Source of the DNA: Acidobacteriota bacterium
GTDB taxonomy: Bacteria > Acidobacteriota > Terriglobia > Acidiferrales > UBA7541
Assembly (NCBI GenBank): GCA_021832085.1
Contig: JAKBLM010000015.1
Coordinates: 17,103-81,102, forward strand
Direction of reading: 5' to 3'
Length of the DNA stretch: 64,000 nucleotides
Under the pieces are notes generated by a model that saw nothing but the letters and a program-made list of their open reading frames with translations, made no database searches and was not told where the DNA came from. Of this stretch, positions 56,153 to 64,000 are shown in pieces. The number at the start of each line of letters is the position of its first letter. Position 1 is the first letter of the stretch. The position numbers and the translations under genes were made by a program.

Positions 56153-56641
56153 GTGGCCACTAGCTCTTCGCACCGGGTTTCGACCGGCGAACGCATCAAT
56201 ATCTCGTCTCAGCCGGGCCGGCTCGAAGGGGAATTGGGTCGCCGGGGCATCCGTCTCACCCGCCAGCGCCGGATTCTGCTCCGTATCATCGATACCGCCC
56301 CCGAGCACCTCAACGTCGAGGTCTTGCTGCGGCAGGCGCGCCACTTCGATCCCCGCCTGAATCGCGTCACCGTCTATCGCACGCTCGATCTGCTGAAACG
56401 CTTCGGCCTGGTCGACGAACTCGATCTGCTCCACCTGCGCGGCCATCAGCACTATTACGAGACGCACGGTCCCCGCGATCACATCCACGTCGCCTGCCTT
56501 GGCTGCGGGAAAGTTCGCGAAGTGGAAAGCGAGCTCTTCGATCGCCTCAAGCGCCAGATCGAGCGCGAATGTGATATTGAGATCACTGTCGCCCGCACCG
56601 AAATCGGCGGCTATTGTCCCGCCTGCCGCCGGCGCTCCTGA
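56153..56641 (+). CDS. Fur-family transcriptional regulator
   Basis: About 162 residues. The DNA-binding winged helix (about 20-90) includes RGIRLTRQRRILLRII and FDPRLNRVTVYRTLDLLKRFGLVDEL. The C-terminal dimer domain has HQHYYETHGPRDHIHVACLGCGKV and ends GGYCPACRRR, giving two CxxC pairs for structural zinc. Whether it senses iron, zinc or peroxide cannot be told. GTG 56153 has GAGGAACAAAG upstream and was preferred to TTG 56111. It is divergent from the PilZ gene. Confidence 0.9.
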   Translation: MATSSSHRVSTGERINISSQPGRLEGELGRRGIRLTRQRRILLRIIDTAPEHLNVEVLLRQARHFDPRLNRVTVYRTLDLLKRFGLVDELDLLHLRGHQHYYETHGPRDHIHVACLGCGKVREVESELFDRLKRQIERECDIEITVARTEIGGYCPACRRRS

Positions 56642-56654
56642 ATCCTGCTTACTA

Positions 56655-56790
56655 CAGCCGGTGAGTAACGCAGGCTTCGACCTGTAGCTTTCGCTTCGAA
56701 TGTGACCGAGCAGGCCACAGGCTAAAGCCTTTGCCACCACGCAGGCAAGAACCACAAGGCCGGGCACCACGCAGGCGTGTGCCACATCGG
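56655..56790. repeat. Cluster of short palindromic repeats
   Basis: Holds GGCTAAAGCC (56720-56729), identical to 21621-21630, set in CACAGGCTAAAGCCTTTGCC. Further words are GCAGGCTTCGACCTGTAGC and CACGCAGGCGTGTGCCAC. The cluster fills the space between the fur-type gene and the permease gene. Confidence 0.6.
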
Positions 56791-56881
56791 CGCGCTGATT
56801 TGAACGCGATTCGGCGCGCGGCTAGGCTAAAAGAGGCAGCGGCGTGGCTCACGCCAATCCAGCCGCCACAAGGCATCGGCC

Positions 56882-59329
56882 ATGGAAATGTTCTGGCGGG
56901 ACCTGCGCTACGCACTGCGGTCGCTCGCGCGCTCGCCGGCATTCGCCATCGCGGCGATTCTCGCCATGGCGGTGGCCATCGGCGCGAACACCGCGGTTTT
57001 CAGCCTGTTCGACGCCGTCGTTTGGAATGCGATTCCAGTCCACGATTTCGGCAACCTGGTTCTGATCCACGAATATCGCACCAGGCGCCGCGGAGAGATC
57101 GGCGTTTCCCCTCCGGATCTTTTCGATTGGCAGAAGTACGCCAACTCCTTCACCGGGCTCGCCGGTTCCGAGAATGAGGAGTTCACACGCACCGGCGCGG
57201 GAGGGGCCGTGCGGGTGAACGCATCGGCCGTCACGCCAAATTTCCTCGCGGTGCTCGGCGCCAAGCCGCTGCTGGGCCGCGCGTTCACGGCGAGTGAGGC
57301 GCAGCCGGGCCACAACCACGTCGCCGTCCTCAGTTACCGCTATTGGCAAAGCGATTTTGGCGGGCGCGATGTCGTCGGCAAAACAATCCAGCTCAATCAC
57401 GCTTCCTACACGATCGTCGGCGTGATGCCGCGCGGAATCGGATCTCCCGGCATCGACCTTTGGGTCCCGCTCGCTCTCAGCCCCGCTCAGGCGGCCAATC
57501 GCGCCGATCATTCGCTCGTCGTCCTTGGGCGGCTTCGGCCTGGGGTTTCGCTCGCGCAAGGACAAGCCGAACTCGTGACCATTGCCGCGCGCCTGGCCAA
57601 GGCTTTCCCCGCGACAAACCGGAATCTCTCGGTGCGCGTCCGGTCCCTGCGCGCCTGGATCAATGGGGATCTCGCTTACGACTGGGGCCTGATGTTCGTG
57701 GCGGCAATGGGCCTGGTGCTGCTGATCGCCTGCGCCAACGTCGCGAATCTGCAACTGGCGCGCGGCGCGGCACGCCAAAAGGAGATCGCCCTGCGTGCCG
57801 CCCTTGGCGCCTCGCGCGAGCGTTTGGCGGGGCAGTTGCTGCTGGAAAGCCTCGTGACGTCGCTCATCGGAGCGGCGTTGGGATTGCCGCTGGCCGAGGC
57901 GGGCATTCGCGTGATTGAAGCTTCGCTGCCGACCGCCGTCAGCGAGCAGATCGTCGGCTGGAGCCGAATCTCGATCAATGGGCGCGTGCTGGTTTTCACC
58001 GCGGCGATTGCGGTGCTCGCCGGCGTCGTCTCGGGAATGCTGCCCGCGATCGCCGGCTCCCGGCCCGATCTGGTGGGAACATTGAAAGAAAGCGGGCGGT
58101 CGTCGACGCCGGGGCGCGTCCGCGGCTGGCTGCAAGGCGCACTGGTGGTCGCGCAGGTGGCACTGGCGCTGGTGCTGCTGGTGGCGACCTCGCTCATGGT
58201 GGGCGGGGTGCAAAACCTGGCGGGCAGGCAGGAGCGCTACGCCCCGCCGAATCTGCTCGATTTCCAGGTTGTGCTGCCGGACTCGAATTACAACCACGCG
58301 CAGCGGCGGGCCTTTTACCGGCAGGCCCTCGCCAAACTGCGGGCTGTTCCCGGCGTTCGCTCGACCGCGCTCTTCACTTCGTTTCCCTTGAGCAACGGGA
58401 GGACACGCACACTTCACTTTCAGGTGGCCGGCCGCGCGCAGGAGTCGCGCGAGCGGTCTTTCGCCTTGCCCATTGCTGTCAGCCAGTCGATCAGCCCCGG
58501 CTTCTTCTCCATGCTCCATATTCGGCTCATCACCGGCCGCGCTTTTACCCACGCGGACGGATCGGGCACGCTGCCGGTGGCCATCGTGAGCCGCAATCTG
58601 GCCGAACGCTTTTGGCCCGGCCGGAGCGCAATCGGCCGCCAGATTCGCTGGGTGAATTCAGGGAAGCATGGTCCGTGGCTGACCATCGTTGGAATCGTCG
58701 GCAACGTACTCTGGTCTTGGACCGACAGGACATCCGAATACGCGATCTTCCAGCCTTACACGCAGGATCCGCGAGGTTATTCGTCGTTCGTGGTCGCGGG
58801 CGGACACGACGCGGATGCGCTCGTGCCGGAAGTGCGGCAGGCGATCGCTTCCATCAACCCCGATCTGCCGCTTTCGGGCGGAGCGGGCGGGCAGATCCGG
58901 TCGCTCAGGCAGGACATTCGGGATGCCACCGCCGGGCTGGGCGTCGTTGCCGAGCTAATGAGCACGCTGGGGCTCATCGCCTTTGCGCTGGCGGCGATTG
59001 GCGTCTACAGCCTGACGGCCTATTCGGCGGCGCAGCGGAGACATGAGATCGGCGTGCGCATGGCGCTGGGCGCCGATGCGCGCAGCGTGCTCGGGCTGAT
59101 GCTGCGCCGCAGCTCCGTGCTGCTCGCCATCGGCGTGGCCGTTGGCCTGCCGCTCGCTTACGCCCTGGCGCGGCTGCTCGGCGGGCTGATTTTCGGCGTT
59201 GGCTCGACTAATGTGGCGGCCTTTGCCGGTGCTATTGCCGTCCTCGCGGCCGCCGCGCTGGTCGCCGGCTATTTCCCCGCACGGCGCGCCGCCCAGGTCG
59301 ATCCCGTCGAAACCCTGCGGGCGGAATAG
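56882..59329 (+). CDS. ADOP-type duplicated ABC permease (MacB/FtsX)
   Basis: A protein of 815 residues, an acidobacterial duplicated orphan permease. Each half has a MacB-like periplasmic domain and an FtsX core. The first half opens RDLRYALRSLARSPAFAIAAILAMAVAIGANTAVFS-like, with FSLFDAVVWNAIP. FtsX signatures are ANVANLQLARGAARQKEIALRAALGASR and, near the C-terminus, YSAAQRRHEIGVRMALGADARSV followed by PARRAAQVDPVETLRAE. No ATPase gene is nearby, as expected for this family. The transported substrate is unknown. Confidence 0.93.
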   Translation: MEMFWRDLRYALRSLARSPAFAIAAILAMAVAIGANTAVFSLFDAVVWNAIPVHDFGNLVLIHEYRTRRRGEIGVSPPDLFDWQKYANSFTGLAGSENEEFTRTGAGGAVRVNASAVTPNFLAVLGAKPLLGRAFTASEAQPGHNHVAVLSYRYWQSDFGGRDVVGKTIQLNHASYTIVGVMPRGIGSPGIDLWVPLALSPAQAANRADHSLVVLGRLRPGVSLAQGQAELVTIAARLAKAFPATNRNLSVRVRSLRAWINGDLAYDWGLMFVAAMGLVLLIACANVANLQLARGAARQKEIALRAALGASRERLAGQLLLESLVTSLIGAALGLPLAEAGIRVIEASLPTAVSEQIVGWSRISINGRVLVFTAAIAVLAGVVSGMLPAIAGSRPDLVGTLKESGRSSTPGRVRGWLQGALVVAQVALALVLLVATSLMVGGVQNLAGRQERYAPPNLLDFQVVLPDSNYNHAQRRAFYRQALAKLRAVPGVRSTALFTSFPLSNGRTRTLHFQVAGRAQESRERSFALPIAVSQSISPGFFSMLHIRLITGRAFTHADGSGTLPVAIVSRNLAERFWPGRSAIGRQIRWVNSGKHGPWLTIVGIVGNVLWSWTDRTSEYAIFQPYTQDPRGYSSFVVAGGHDADALVPEVRQAIASINPDLPLSGGAGGQIRSLRQDIRDATAGLGVVAELMSTLGLIAFALAAIGVYSLTAYSAAQRRHEIGVRMALGADARSVLGLMLRRSSVLLAIGVAVGLPLAYALARLLGGLIFGVGSTNVAAFAGAIAVLAAAALVAGYFPARRAAQVDPVETLRAE

Positions 59330-59735
59330 GCCAAAGTATTTGCCGTGAGCCGCGAGGGCGGCGCAGTAGCAGCCGGGCATGTAGACCGCACGAACCGGGA
59401 CACGATGCCGAACCAAAAACGGAGGATCTGGTGCATTTTCAAGCGGATGTAATTTTCAAAGCGGGACATTTCGGGGATTTCTTTCCGTGCCGTATGGGCG
59501 GGCGAGGATGGCCGGACCGCCGAGCAAACAACTCGTCTGCCGGCGCGAGCCTAGCAGACTCTGCGCGGTAGCGCAGAAATCGCCTCACCGTAAACACGCC
59601 GCCACAGGCCGCCAGGCCCCGAAAACAGCCATAGCCAACACGCCGGAGATGTGATGGGTCCGCCAAACCGGGAGGGAACGTCGCACTTGCTCACTTAGTC
59701 CTGTTCCCGTCACCGCAGGAGTTGATCCGCCGGAA
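59330..59735. other. Intergenic region upstream of marR
   Basis: About 400 bp after the permease gene, with no recognisable gene on either strand. Short open frames exist but lack ribosome sites and family sequence. Confidence 0.4.
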
Positions 59736-59764
59736 TTGACAGCCATGGGGAGCCTGCATAAGAT
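59736..59764 (+). promoter_or_regulatory. Promoter of marR, predicted leaderless
   Basis: A perfect TTGACA (59736-59741), a 17-bp spacer and TAAGAT (59759-59764). Six nt separate the -10 from the ATG at 59771, so the transcript should begin at the start codon. Confidence 0.65.
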
Positions 59765-59776
59765 TGCAATATGCAA
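59764..59776. promoter_or_regulatory. Inverted repeat over the marR start, autoregulation operator candidate
   Basis: TTGCA-ATA-TGCAA (59764-59776) is a perfect inverted repeat covering the predicted start of transcription and the ATG. TTGC...GCAA palindromes are typical MarR-family sites, so the MarR protein may bind here and block its own gene. Confidence 0.55.
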
Positions 59777-60247
59777 CAGTTAGAATGTGCAAGTGTACAG
59801 CATACTTCTGCGACGGACTGCGCGGCGGAAATCCTCGACACCATCCCAACCGTGATGCGCTTTATCCGGGTCCAGATGCGCCGGCATCGCGGGTCCGATT
59901 TGTCCGTGCCCCAGTTTCGGGCGTTGGCATTCCTGAGCCTCAGCCCGGCGGCCTCCTTGTCGGCCCTAGCCGATTTCCTCGGGCTGTCGCTGCCGGCCAC
60001 GTCGCGGCTGATCGAGGGGCTGGTGCGAAAGGGCTTGGTGCTCCGGCGAATCCCTGCGGGCAACCGGCGAGTCGTCGCACTCTCGGTCAGTGCTCGTGGG
60101 CAGAAAAGCGTTTCCGCCGCGCGACGGGCCACGGAAAAGCAACTAACGAAAGTCGTGGGCGCACTGGGTGAGCAAGACCGTGCGATCGTCCGGCGGGCCC
60201 TGCATGTCCTGCGCGAGGTATTTCAATCCGTTGCCATGCTGGACTGA
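59771..60247 (+). CDS. MarR-family transcriptional regulator
   Basis: A protein of 158 residues. The winged helix is in the middle (LSVPQFRALAFLSL; ASLSALADFLGLSLPATSRLIEGLVRKGLVLRR; GNRRVVALSVSARG). MarR proteins usually repress efflux or stress genes and release DNA on binding small phenolic ligands. A DHA2 efflux pump follows 404 bp downstream on the same strand, so it is a likely target. There is no ribosome site before the ATG. Confidence 0.9.
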   Translation: MQQLECASVQHTSATDCAAEILDTIPTVMRFIRVQMRRHRGSDLSVPQFRALAFLSLSPAASLSALADFLGLSLPATSRLIEGLVRKGLVLRRIPAGNRRVVALSVSARGQKSVSAARRATEKQLTKVVGALGEQDRAIVRRALHVLREVFQSVAMLD

Positions 60248-60651
60248 TTCATCACGGCGTTCCCGTGAGCGTTCAAGTGTCGTGTTCCGGAAATGGGGCG
60301 GCTTCAGGGGTTGAAACCCTTGGTGAATCACCGGCCTGGATGTTGGAACCGAGGCTCCGACCCCCGAAACCGAGAGGTGATGCAGGGGGTTCTGGAAACT
60401 TCGCGGGCGAGGAAGTGTTTTCGGGGCCCAAAGGCTGTAAATCGAGGAAGGGCACGACGAACTCGCGCAGGTGCGCGATGGGTGTGTTGGCTGTGCTGGT
60501 GGCAGTTTCCGGTGTCGAGTTTGGAGTTGGCAAGCTTCGACGCTTTGCCGCCACATGGTGATTGAAGAAAGGCTGGTAATCGCGAGGAAGGTGCCAACTT
60601 ACAGCCTGTGAGAGGCAATCCTCGCGGAGTCCGGCGGGTGCTTATTCGGTT
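60248..60651. other. Intergenic region with repeat and several open but unconvincing frames
   Basis: About 400 bp between marR and the efflux gene. It has GGGTT-GA-AACCC (60308-60319), related to the palindrome at 22892-22912. Several frames are open for 80-98 codons on both strands, none with a family match. It may hold a decayed element. Confidence 0.4.
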
Positions 60652-62208
60652 ATGGCTGACGAGTGGAAACCCAGTTCGAGTCCTTGGCTCATTGCGATCT
60701 CCGTGATGTTGGCGACTTTCATGGAGGTGCTCGATACCTCGGTCGCCTCGGTGGCGTTGCCACACATCGCCGGAAGCCTCTCCTCGAGCGTGGACGAAGC
60801 CACCTGGGTGCTCACCGGCTACCTTATTTCGAACGCCATCGTTCTTCCTTCCACCGGCTGGCTCAGCAACTTCTTCGGCCGGAAGCAATACCAGATTCTT
60901 TCCATTTCTGTCTTCGCCATCGCCTCCGCGATTTGCGGGGCTTCGACAAGCCTGGGCATGCTGGTGGCCGCGCGCGTGTTACAAGGCGCGGCGGGAGGAG
61001 GTTTGCAACCTGTCTCGCAAGCCGTGCTCCTCGAGAGCTTTCCTCGCGAGAAACACGGCCAAGCGATGGCCGTTTACGGGCTGGGCATCATTCTCGCTCC
61101 GCTGATCGGGCCGACGCTGGGCGGCTGGATCACCGACCAATTCAGCTGGCGCTGGGTGTTTTACATCAACATTCCCGTCAGCATTGCCGCCGTGTTGATG
61201 ATTCATGCTTTCGTCGAAGACCCGCCCTATGCCCGTCGAGAAAAAAATTTGACCATGGACTACGTCGGACTTGGCTTCCTGGCCTTGTGGTTGGGTACGT
61301 TCCAAACCATCCTGGACAAGGGGCAGGAAGCCGACTGGTTCGCGGCGGATTGGATCCGCTGGTTCGCCTTGATTTCGGCAGTGTCATTTGTGGCCTTTGT
61401 CATCTGCGAGTGGCGCTCCCGGCATCCACTGGTCGATTTGAAAGTCCTCTACAACCGTAACCTCGCTGTCGGCACCTTCCTGATCGGGCTCATTGGTGTC
61501 GTGATCTACGGCACAACCACGCTGCTGCCGCTCTTCCTACAGGACCTCCTCGGATACACTGCCTACAATAGCGGCTTGGCCGTTTCGCCCCGGGCCATTG
61601 GCGCCCTCATCTCGCTGGCGATTGCAGGGCAACTGGTCGGCAAAATCGACAGCCGGGTACTGATTGCCATCGGTATTGTCATCCGCGCTGTCTCGCTGTT
61701 CATGTTGGGCCATATCAACTTGCAGGTCAGCATGGGGAGTATCGTGTGGGCGAACATCGTCAATGGCTTCGCCAATGGCTTCCTATTCGTTCCTCTGACC
61801 ACGCTCACAATGGGTACTTTAGCCAACGAGCAGATGGGCCGGGGCACCGGGCTCTATAACCTGACGCGTAACATGGGCGCCAGCTTCGGCGTGTCCATGG
61901 TGACGACGATGCTGATCCGTGGCGGACAGCGCCATCAGGATGTGCTGGCAAGCCATATGACTCCCTATGACCAGCCCTTCCGCAATATTTTCAGCCAGCT
62001 CCACCAATACCTCACCGTGCATCCGGGGCTTGCGCCGGCGACCCAACGAGCCTATGCCGTCCTGTACGGAATCCTCCAGCAGCAGGCGATGCTGCTGTCC
62101 TACATCGACGATTTCCGGTTGCTGGCGGTGCTTACACTGGCTTGCCTGCCTTTCCTGCTCCTGTTTCGCAAAGGGATGCTTCGCAGGCGGGGGACGATGA
62201 AGCACTAG
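60652..62208 (+). CDS. DHA2-family drug efflux MFS transporter (EmrB/QacA type)
   Basis: A protein of 518 residues with about 14 membrane segments. The first helix contains FMEVLDTSVASVALPHIAG and motif A region GWLSNFFGRKQYQIL. Motif C is GLGIILAPLIGPTLGGWITD followed by WRWVFYINIP. It exports toxic compounds using the proton gradient. An EmrA-like membrane-fusion protein, the usual partner of EmrB in Gram-negative cells, is not encoded here. It probably belongs to a regulon of the upstream MarR protein. Confidence 0.91.
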   Translation: MADEWKPSSSPWLIAISVMLATFMEVLDTSVASVALPHIAGSLSSSVDEATWVLTGYLISNAIVLPSTGWLSNFFGRKQYQILSISVFAIASAICGASTSLGMLVAARVLQGAAGGGLQPVSQAVLLESFPREKHGQAMAVYGLGIILAPLIGPTLGGWITDQFSWRWVFYINIPVSIAAVLMIHAFVEDPPYARREKNLTMDYVGLGFLALWLGTFQTILDKGQEADWFAADWIRWFALISAVSFVAFVICEWRSRHPLVDLKVLYNRNLAVGTFLIGLIGVVIYGTTTLLPLFLQDLLGYTAYNSGLAVSPRAIGALISLAIAGQLVGKIDSRVLIAIGIVIRAVSLFMLGHINLQVSMGSIVWANIVNGFANGFLFVPLTTLTMGTLANEQMGRGTGLYNLTRNMGASFGVSMVTTMLIRGGQRHQDVLASHMTPYDQPFRNIFSQLHQYLTVHPGLAPATQRAYAVLYGILQQQAMLLSYIDDFRLLAVLTLACLPFLLLFRKGMLRRRGTMKH

Positions 62209-62251
62209 CCTGTTTCATTCGCCAGTGTTGAAGTTTTGTGTTTCGGTGGGC

Positions 62252-63712
62252 TCAGGCGCGGGCGGACTCCTGTGGCGAGCCGCCGGAGACCTTCGCGTGC
62301 TCCGACGTCGGCGGGGCCGTAGCCGGTCGCCCCAGCCCGTGGGCAAGGACCAGCGCGGCGGTCAATCCTCCCAGGGCCAGGAACGGAACGACCCCGTAGC
62401 CCAGCAACCGGACCAACGGGCCGCTGGCGAAGGTGCCCGCGACGGTAGCCAGGGCGCCGCTGGCGTTGAACATCCCCACGGCCGTGCCCTCGCTGCCCGT
62501 GGTCAGGCGGGCGGCAAGGCCAGTGCCCGCTACACTGATGATCGGCCAGGCAAGGACGATCAGCACGAAGCCCGCCAGCGCCGCGGCGCCCTTCTCCGGC
62601 GCGGGCAGGTAGAACATGACCAGAAGCAGACCAAACCCGACGGTCCGCACGATCAGCCCGAGCCGGTAGACGACTCCGGAACCGTGACGACCGGTCCAGC
62701 GGCTTGCCAGGACAAACAGCGCGATCCCGACCGCCGCTGCGGCCGCGTAAACGAGGGACGTCACCCTGGGGGTCACGGAGTAGCTGTCCTGCATGAGCAG
62801 CGGGAAGTAGGCGAAGAACGCGGCCACACCCAGATACCAGGCGAACCAGGACAGCAGAAAGCGGCCGAATGACGTCCGCAGGGACCGGGGCAGGGCAGAC
62901 CAGCCGGCCCTTGCCAAGAGATGGGATTGGCGCAGGAACCCCATGACTCCCAGGCTCGCCCGCGGGAAGGCGGCCAGCGCGCGGAAGTCCAAGCGATAAA
63001 TCGGGTGCGCTGACCGTTTCCCGGCCTCGCCACGACTGGCCGGCGCCACGCCGGCCGGCAGCCCTATCCCGCCCACGATCAAGCCCGGCACCATGAACGC
63101 CGCAGCCACCCACAGCCCGACATCGAACAGGCCGCGGGAGAAGATCCCGGCCAGAAGGAGCCCGACAACCTGACCGGACCCGTTGAAGCTCTGGAGCCAG
63201 CCGATGCGCGGCTCCCATTCCCGGCGCGGCGTGAAATCCACGACGAACAGGCTCGCCACCGTGGCCGCCGCTGAGGCGCCGGCGCCGATGACGAAGGCAA
63301 CCCCAAACCAGTCCGCCATGCCGGAGACCAGCGGCATCACCGCGACGCTCAGGCCGGTGACAAGGAGCCCTGCGAAGAACAGCCCCCTGTACTGGCGCCG
63401 CCGCTCAGCAAGGATGCCCCACAGCGGGGAAAGCAGGAGGCCGAGGTTGTAGGCACCCATGACGTAGGCCACCGTCCCCAGCTTGTGGGAGATGGAAATC
63501 ATCATCAGCGGCAACAGGACCGGCACCATCCCCGCCGTGACAATGCCTAGAAAGAGATAGGCGAGATACCAGATGGAAAGGAAGCGGCGTGGCGTCGAGA
63601 GTGCCTGACGCAGGACGCGCCAGTGGTCCCGCGGCGCGCTTGCGTTTCCAGCGCCGGCGCGGCTGGCCGGGCCTACCCGCGCCCTTTTCTTGCCTTGCCA
63701 TGTGCTCGACAT
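62252..63712 (-). CDS. MFS transporter of unknown substrate
   Basis: A protein of 486 residues with about 12 membrane helices. An MFS motif A-like loop is in LLSPLWGILAERRRQYRGLFFAG between helices 2 and 3. A hydrophilic stretch in the middle (about 230-270) is the central loop. No signature for a particular substrate is seen. It is convergent with the DHA2 pump gene and lies next to a possible mobile-element end, so it may be part of an acquired segment; that is inference. Confidence 0.82.
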   Translation of the reverse strand: MSSTWQGKKRARVGPASRAGAGNASAPRDHWRVLRQALSTPRRFLSIWYLAYLFLGIVTAGMVPVLLPLMMISISHKLGTVAYVMGAYNLGLLLSPLWGILAERRRQYRGLFFAGLLVTGLSVAVMPLVSGMADWFGVAFVIGAGASAAATVASLFVVDFTPRREWEPRIGWLQSFNGSGQVVGLLLAGIFSRGLFDVGLWVAAAFMVPGLIVGGIGLPAGVAPASRGEAGKRSAHPIYRLDFRALAAFPRASLGVMGFLRQSHLLARAGWSALPRSLRTSFGRFLLSWFAWYLGVAAFFAYFPLLMQDSYSVTPRVTSLVYAAAAAVGIALFVLASRWTGRHGSGVVYRLGLIVRTVGFGLLLVMFYLPAPEKGAAALAGFVLIVLAWPIISVAGTGLAARLTTGSEGTAVGMFNASGALATVAGTFASGPLVRLLGYGVVPFLALGGLTAALVLAHGLGRPATAPPTSEHAKVSGGSPQESARA

Positions 63713-63864
63713 CAGCCAGTTCTTTGTCCCACGACTCCATCCGCAATCTTGCGGTACATTCAGCGGAACAGCAAACAGGTGCTACCCATTTCTGGCTCCT
63801 ACAGCGGCGTGCCCAACTCGGCGGCGCACGGCGGCCCGTTGCGCAGGGCGAGGGGCGAAGAGGG

Positions 63865-64000
63865 AACTGTCCGCCCCTGTCAAGCCATTCGAAAATGTTA
63901 CCGAGGCGTGCGTCGTCGAGACATTAAGAATGTTACCGAGGAATGGTCGTCGCCGCGGCTGTGGGAAAGTGGCAATCCCGCGCGGTTGGCGGGATTCCCA
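63865..64000. mobile_element. Possible end of an insertion sequence continuing beyond the window
   Basis: A 13-bp word, AATGTTACCGAGG, occurs at 63894-63906 and again at 63929-63941, a 35-bp period, each followed by a GTCGTCG-like word. It is preceded by AACTGTCCGCCCCTGTCAAG. Multiple short repeats behind a terminus beginning like TGTCCGCCCC are what IS21-family ends look like, from memory. No transposase is visible because the window ends. Confidence 0.35.

Noticed and set aside
55858..56199. Longer N-terminus of the PilZ protein
   Set aside because: The extra residues have no domain character and overlap the start of the divergent fur-type gene.
60265..60561. Possible small gene of 98 codons between marR and the efflux pump
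   Set aside because: Several frames on both strands are equally open, none has a family match, and a palindromic repeat lies at its start.

Overview
The window is GC-rich and gene-dense and most likely comes from a member of the Acidobacteriota. The evidence is a duplicated orphan permease of the acidobacterial ADOP type (56882-59329), a TonB-dependent receptor with an N-terminal carboxypeptidase-regulatory-like domain, an Ig-repeat lipoprotein of a style common in acidobacteria, and many 4-bp ATGA gene overlaps. No rRNA, tRNA or CRISPR array was found. Most of the content is chromosomal housekeeping. The far right end (63.86-64 kb) looks like the start of a mobile element.

Layout. 1-7 kb: a truncated Ig-like lipoprotein, an ABM-domain protein, glnA, and an inositol-phosphate synthase gene with a textbook terminator. 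7-12.5 kb: a CLC chloride protein, polX, a cold-shock gene with its own promoter, DUF202 and a Nudix hydrolase. 12.6-18.1 kb: a D-amino-acid/peptidoglycan neighbourhood with dacB (PBP4-type), a degenerate beta-lactamase module fused to an intact VanX-like dipeptidase, and a divergent D-threonine-aldolase-family gene. 18-28.9 kb: DUF169, a LytTR regulator, a methyltransferase, an acyl-CoA dehydrogenase, then the tight run trpS-scpA-scpB-rluB-like-hisC and a CoA-binding protein.

29-38.6 kb: a TonB receptor beside a small Cys-rich secreted protein, DUF2784, an SGNH hydrolase, a purine permease, a beta-propeller protein, rarA and a TrmH-type methyltransferase. 38.6-46 kb: a second methyltransferase, a Sua5-type gene, a peptide-binding lipoprotein, anmK and mutS. 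46-49.6 kb: a CYTH protein, then a two-gene ion-transport operon (a soluble PRC/MgtE-N/CBS protein plus an Nramp-related transporter) behind a structured leader that ends in a perfect intrinsic terminator. 50.4-54.6 kb: uppS-cdsA-dxr-rseP, a lipid and isoprenoid envelope operon. 54.6-63.7 kb: a PilZ protein, a Fur-family regulator, the ADOP permease, an apparently leaderless marR, a DHA2 efflux pump and another MFS permease.

The most interesting parts are the leader-controlled Nramp-related/MgtE-N operon (metal-site residues suggest Mg2+ rather than Mn2+), the dead beta-lactamase joined to a live D,D-dipeptidase, an RluB-like protein with Glu at the catalytic Asp position, three genes whose -10 hexamer lies exactly 6 nt before the start codon (leaderless transcripts), and a family of short palindromic repeats between genes.
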